Source: an uncultured Eubacteriales bacterium (lineage in GTDB: Bacteria; Bacillota; Clostridia; Christensenellales; Aristaeellaceae). From it: a DNA stretch of 64,000 nt. Of this stretch, positions 62,211 through 64,000 are shown one piece after another; the first letter of the stretch is position 1, and every line of letters starts with the position of its first letter. Both the position numbers and the translations under genes were made by a program. Below the pieces are notes generated by a model. That model was not told where the DNA came from, ran no database searches, and saw only the letters and a list, made by a program, of their open reading frames with translations. The stretch spans positions 1 through 64,000 of the forward strand of contig URJB01000003.1 of NCBI GenBank assembly GCA_900548145.1. Reading direction: 5' to 3'.

Positions 62211-62753
62211 ATGAAAAAAAGGAAATCGGTATGGGATTTTGTTGGCTTCATTTTGGGGATTCTGTTTTTGATTTGGGCTTTCAGCGTATATTCTTCCTCT
62301 TCGCCGTATCGGGCGCCTGATGAAACAAAATTCTATTATCTTCAAACGGGGAATAATTACCGTCTCATGGCATTAGATACGGAGTCTACCCTGTGGGATT
62401 ATCAAACGTACTATGACCCGCAAGCGCAGGCCATGGCCGCATCCAGAGCTTGCTTTCTCCTGTCCGGCGAGACCGGGCAGCATTTGTTTGGCTCCTATTA
62501 TTTGATCGGAGATTCCTGGTTCTCCGCCCGAAAAGCTCCCTATGATACCAAGCCCTATCATTTGAATTTAACCTTTGCTGATTATCAGTCTTTCAACGTT
62601 ACGAATCCAAGTTATTTTTCAGACGGCCAGAAATTTACCGATGATATTTATCTTTCTGATGAATATTTCATTCGTCAAGATGAAATTTTTCAGAGAATCG
62701 AAGCTGACGAAATACCGAAAGAGCTAGTCCTTCCTTTAACCAAGCTAGAATAG
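62211..62753 (+). CDS. Single-pass membrane protein of unknown function
   Basis: A 180-aa protein with one N-terminal membrane helix (SVWDFVGFILGILFLIWAFSV, about residues 6-26) and an extracytoplasmic domain rich in Tyr, Asp and Ser. The ATG at 62211 follows GGGGGAAAG; the open frame upstream has no such site. Base composition is clearly more AT-rich than the surrounding genes, hinting at recent transfer. No family was recognised. It stands alone with its own promoter. Confidence 0.75.
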   Translation: MKKRKSVWDFVGFILGILFLIWAFSVYSSSSPYRAPDETKFYYLQTGNNYRLMALDTESTLWDYQTYYDPQAQAMAASRACFLLSGETGQHLFGSYYLIGDSWFSARKAPYDTKPYHLNLTFADYQSFNVTNPSYFSDGQKFTDDIYLSDEYFIRQDEIFQRIEADEIPKELVLPLTKLE

Positions 62754-62910
62754 CTTCACCGGGTTACGCGATTTGCTTCATTTCGCGTTATTGCTGCCAT
62801 AGCTTTGTGAAACTGCCGGGGAAAACGCTCAGTATGCAGTATATTGAAAATAGAAGCAAAAGTTCTTTACCGGAAAATTCTTTTTAAGTTTTACACTGCT
62901 TCATCTATAT

Positions 62911-62951
62911 AAAAATTCCGCCGGAAGTCTCCCTCTGGCGGAATCTTTTTT
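62911..62951. terminator. Bidirectional terminator before the alcohol dehydrogenase gene
   Basis: ATTCCGCC (62915-62922) pairs with GGCGGAAT (62937-62944), with an A run on the left and a T run on the right. It serves the minus-strand dehydrogenase gene and possibly the membrane-protein gene, though that ends 158 bp earlier. Confidence 0.82.
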
Positions 62952-62956
62952 GCAAC

Positions 62957-64000
62957 TTACCGCGCAAGCCGATAAATCGCCAGCGCGTCTTCTTCGTGAA
63001 TGGGGTAGTAGTTGCCCAGATGGCCGCCGCCCATCGTAACGGCCCGGTGGGCCATGCGGTCGAAGTTTTCTTCGCCGATGCCGCTTTCGTGCAGGGTGGT
63101 GGGCAGTCCCAGAGAACGATAAAAGCGTTCCAGCAGGGCAATGCCTTCCGAAGCAATGGCTTCGTCCGAACCAAAATCTTCCGAAACGTCAAAGACCCGA
63201 ATGGCAAACTGGCGCAGCTTGGAGACGCAGCCCTTGGAGAGAACGTATTTCATCCATGCGGGGAAAACGATGGCCAGACCCGCACCGTGGGCGATGTCAT
63301 AAAGGGCGCTCAGCTCGTGCTCCAAACGGTGACTGGCCCAGTCGGTGACGCGGCCTGTACCCAGCAGACCGTTGTGCGCCAACGCGGCCGCCCACATGAT
63401 CTCGGCCCGCGCATCGTAATTCTCCGGCTGCTTCAATGCGATAGGGGCGTTATGGATGACGGTTTTCAGTGCGCCTTCGGTCATGCGGTCGATCAGCTCC
63501 ACGTGCTGCGTGTTGGTGAAATAGCGCTCCATCATGTGCGCCATGATGTCCACCGCGCCGCAGGCCGTCTGGAAAGGGGGCAGGGAGTAGGTGTACTCCG
63601 GGCTGAGAATGGAAAATTTGGGGTAGTTGAGCGGCGTGTTGCGGCCCCGTTTGCACAGGTCGCTTTCCCGGGTGATGACGCTGGAATCACTCATTTCACT
63701 GCCCGCAGCGGGGATTGTGACGATAACGCCCAGCGGCAGGACGCGGTCGTTTTTGCACGTGCCGTCGAACAGATCCCATGGGTCGCCATCGTAGCAGGCG
63801 GCGTTGGCAATGGCCTTGGCCGTGTCGATGACGCTGCCGCCGCCTACGGCCAGCACCAGCTGAATTTGCTGCTCTTTGCAGAGGGCCGCACCTTCCTGAA
63901 CCAGTCCCAGCCGGGGATTGGGCTTTACGCCGGAAATTTCCCAGACGCGGCAGCTCTGTTCGTTCAGCACCTCCATGACCTTGTCGTAAAGGCCGATCCG
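62957..64000 (-). CDS. Iron-dependent alcohol dehydrogenase (butanol dehydrogenase type), partial
   Basis: The C-terminal 348 codons of a group III Fe-ADH; the 5' end lies beyond the window. The NAD(P)-binding GGGSVIDTAKAIA and phosphate-binding TIPAAGSEMSDSSVI motifs are present. So are the metal ligands in the GAVDIMAHMMERYF, SHRLEHELSALYDIAHGAGLA and AIVFPAWMKY segments. It resembles BdhA/YqhD enzymes, which reduce aldehydes with NAD(P)H. The frame is still open at position 64000, so ATG codons inside (such as 63976) are not the start. Confidence 0.93.
   Translation of the reverse strand, partial: RIGLYDKVMEVLNEQSCRVWEISGVKPNPRLGLVQEGAALCKEQQIQLVLAVGGGSVIDTAKAIANAACYDGDPWDLFDGTCKNDRVLPLGVIVTIPAAGSEMSDSSVITRESDLCKRGRNTPLNYPKFSILSPEYTYSLPPFQTACGAVDIMAHMMERYFTNTQHVELIDRMTEGALKTVIHNAPIALKQPENYDARAEIMWAAALAHNGLLGTGRVTDWASHRLEHELSALYDIAHGAGLAIVFPAWMKYVLSKGCVSKLRQFAIRVFDVSEDFGSDEAIASEGIALLERFYRSLGLPTTLHESGIGEENFDRMAHRAVTMGGGHLGNYYPIHEEDALAIYRLAR

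Overview
The window looks like chromosome from a GC-rich anaerobic member of the Firmicutes (Clostridia), probably a gut commensal. The evidence is T-box leaders ahead of serS and a tryptophan transporter, many AGGAGG-type ribosome sites with Gram-positive TTGACA/TATAAT promoters, several carbohydrate ABC transporter loci with LacI regulators, and an F-type ATP synthase whose c subunit has a sodium-type ion site. I see no rRNA or tRNA genes.

Layout. (1) 1-8.1 kb, minus strand: upp, an AtpI-like protein and the full atpBEFHAGDC operon behind one good promoter. (2) 8.2-9.9 kb, plus: serS with a serine T-box. (3) 9.9-11 kb: a non-coding patch packed with inverted and dispersed repeats. (4) 11-24.2 kb: a glycan-use locus. 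The minus strand carries an LplB/YtcP/extracellular binding protein ABC importer followed by GH130, GH38 and GH20 enzymes. The plus strand carries a divergent LacI regulator and a GH3 enzyme. The enzyme set fits use of mannose-rich N-glycans. (5) 24.3-27.4 kb, minus: a three-gene TrpXYZ-type importer under a T-box with a probable UGG (Trp) specifier. (6) 27.4-31.5 kb: a small DNA-binding-like protein, an EstA-type esterase, TlyA, a secreted SH3-repeat protein and a YwaF-like membrane protein. (7) 31.5-37.9 kb, minus: a maltodextrin operon (binding protein, MalF, MalG, GH13, LacI). (8) 38-44 kb: mostly single genes: XRE regulator, SGNH hydrolase, HU, small alarmone synthetase, BlaI-like, MerR-like, and a TetR-nitrilase pair.

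(9) 44-61.9 kb: a complete type I-C CRISPR-Cas locus (cas3, cas5c, cas8c, cas7c, cas4, cas1, cas2) and a very long array of 143 full repeats plus one truncated repeat. By eye, several spacers recur or come from diverged copies of the same protein-coding targets, and 21 consecutive repeats near the old end share one base change. The 335-bp gap between cas3 and cas5c holds the most interesting element. A minus-strand promoter with a perfect TATAAT would start a short RNA exactly at a degenerate CRISPR repeat (4-bp stem, GCAA loop, TGGGTTGAAAC tail). The first bases after that repeat match a TTC-flanked site lying over the cas5c promoter. This is the layout expected of a crRNA-like RNA (CreR/CreA class) that would turn the Cascade effector on its own promoter. 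(10) 61.9-64 kb: a small HTH protein, an AT-rich membrane protein and the 3' part of an iron-dependent alcohol dehydrogenase that runs off the window.

Coordinates of starts were corrected wherever a ribosome site or family alignment favoured an internal start. All functional calls come from reading motifs, without database searches.
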